A stretch of DNA of 55,725 nucleotides from Kordiimonadaceae bacterium (lineage in GTDB: Bacteria > Pseudomonadota > Alphaproteobacteria > Sphingomonadales > Emcibacteraceae). Positions 55,655 to 55,725 of this stretch are shown here, one piece after another. The position numbers and the translations under genes are program-made. The notes under the pieces were generated by a model, which was not told the origin of the DNA, did no database searches, and saw only the letters and a list, made by a program, of their open reading frames with translations. Positions within the stretch are counted from its first letter, which is position 1, and every line of letters starts with the position of its first letter. The DNA is taken from contig JABGYD010000044.1 in assembly GCA_018675425.1 (NCBI GenBank), positions 1 through 55,725 on the forward strand, written 5' to 3'.

Positions 55655-55725
55655 ATGGTACAGAATAAAAATGCAAAAATGAATTCTTAAGATGGTTATG
55701 ATCAAAATGAATTTGATGACGATTA
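55655..55725 (+). other. Possible start of a gene at the window edge, interrupted by TAA
   Basis: GAAGAGA precedes an ATG at 55655 by suitable distance. The frame reads MVQNKNAKMNS, then TAA at 55688, then continues DGYDQNEFDDD to the edge, which looks like protein. Either a CAA to TAA nonsense change, or a short leader peptide, or another start (ATG 55698, different frame) is the real one. The 117 bases before it are AT-rich with nothing else seen. Confidence 0.3.

Noticed and set aside
1-55725. CRISPR array, prophage, or defence island
   Set aside because: No regularly spaced repeats, Cas genes, phage structural genes, integrase or restriction genes were seen on either strand.

Overview
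The window looks like a piece of the chromosome of an AT-rich, probably marine, free-living alphaproteobacterium. Evidence for this placement: the block ftsH-tilS-cpoB-pal-tolBARQ-ybgC-ruvBAC-yebC, the adjacency of a zapA-6S RNA-fau block to tkt-gap-pgk, a methionine synthase split into two genes beside metF and an ArsR-methyltransferase fusion, and hflK-hflC-degP. No rRNA, tRNA, phage, complete insertion sequence or CRISPR array was seen. The finer lineage cannot be fixed from the sequence alone.

Layout. 1-10547 (all minus): 5' part of ftsH, tilS, the Tol-Pal envelope system, the RuvABC resolvasome and yebC. 10649-13068 (minus): a YmdB-type phosphoesterase, fau, a 6S RNA gene, zapA and a small coiled-coil protein. 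13350-17567 (plus): a transketolase-GAPDH-phosphoglycerate kinase operon. 17668-23643 (minus): a secreted M28 peptidase, then hflK-hflC-degP membrane protein quality control. 23788-24894 (plus): the Fe-S carrier Mrp. 24889-33449 (minus): a cobalamin-dependent block with a class D beta-lactamase coupled to methylmalonyl-CoA mutase, and the operon arsR/methyltransferase-metF-metH(N)-metH(C). 33632-35890 (plus): the lipid-asymmetry lipoprotein MlaA between two paralogous secreted TPR proteins. 35933-41255 (minus): EttA, an envelope methyltransferase-like lipoprotein, an ICMT-like membrane protein, free methionine sulfoxide reductase, then a sulfur block (TauE-like, SufE, TusA-like).

41483-44639 (plus): MnmC oxidase-like protein and acetyl-CoA synthetase. 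44713-46239 (minus): an ACMSD-type amidohydrolase and a PepSY membrane protein. 46416-50536 (plus): a catabolic module of omega-amino-acid transaminase, methylmalonate/malonate semialdehyde dehydrogenase and a Rieske oxygenase of the quaternary-amine type. 50598-53292 (plus): a compact molybdate system modE-modABC with a clear inverted-repeat operator. The right end holds a VOC protein, two tandem extracytoplasmic RidA-like proteins, a GC-richer gene remnant and an incomplete coding-like start.

Most of the window is ordinary core genome. The least ordinary points are a TusA-like gene with no canonical start codon, molybdate regulation in which neither ModE nor ModC shows a full Mop sensor domain, exported tandem RidA-like proteins, a beta-lactamase translationally coupled to methylmalonyl-CoA mutase, the paralogous TPR pair around mlaA, and a Rieske oxygenase with the bridging glutamate typical of carnitine/betaine oxygenases beside an omega-transaminase and semialdehyde dehydrogenase.
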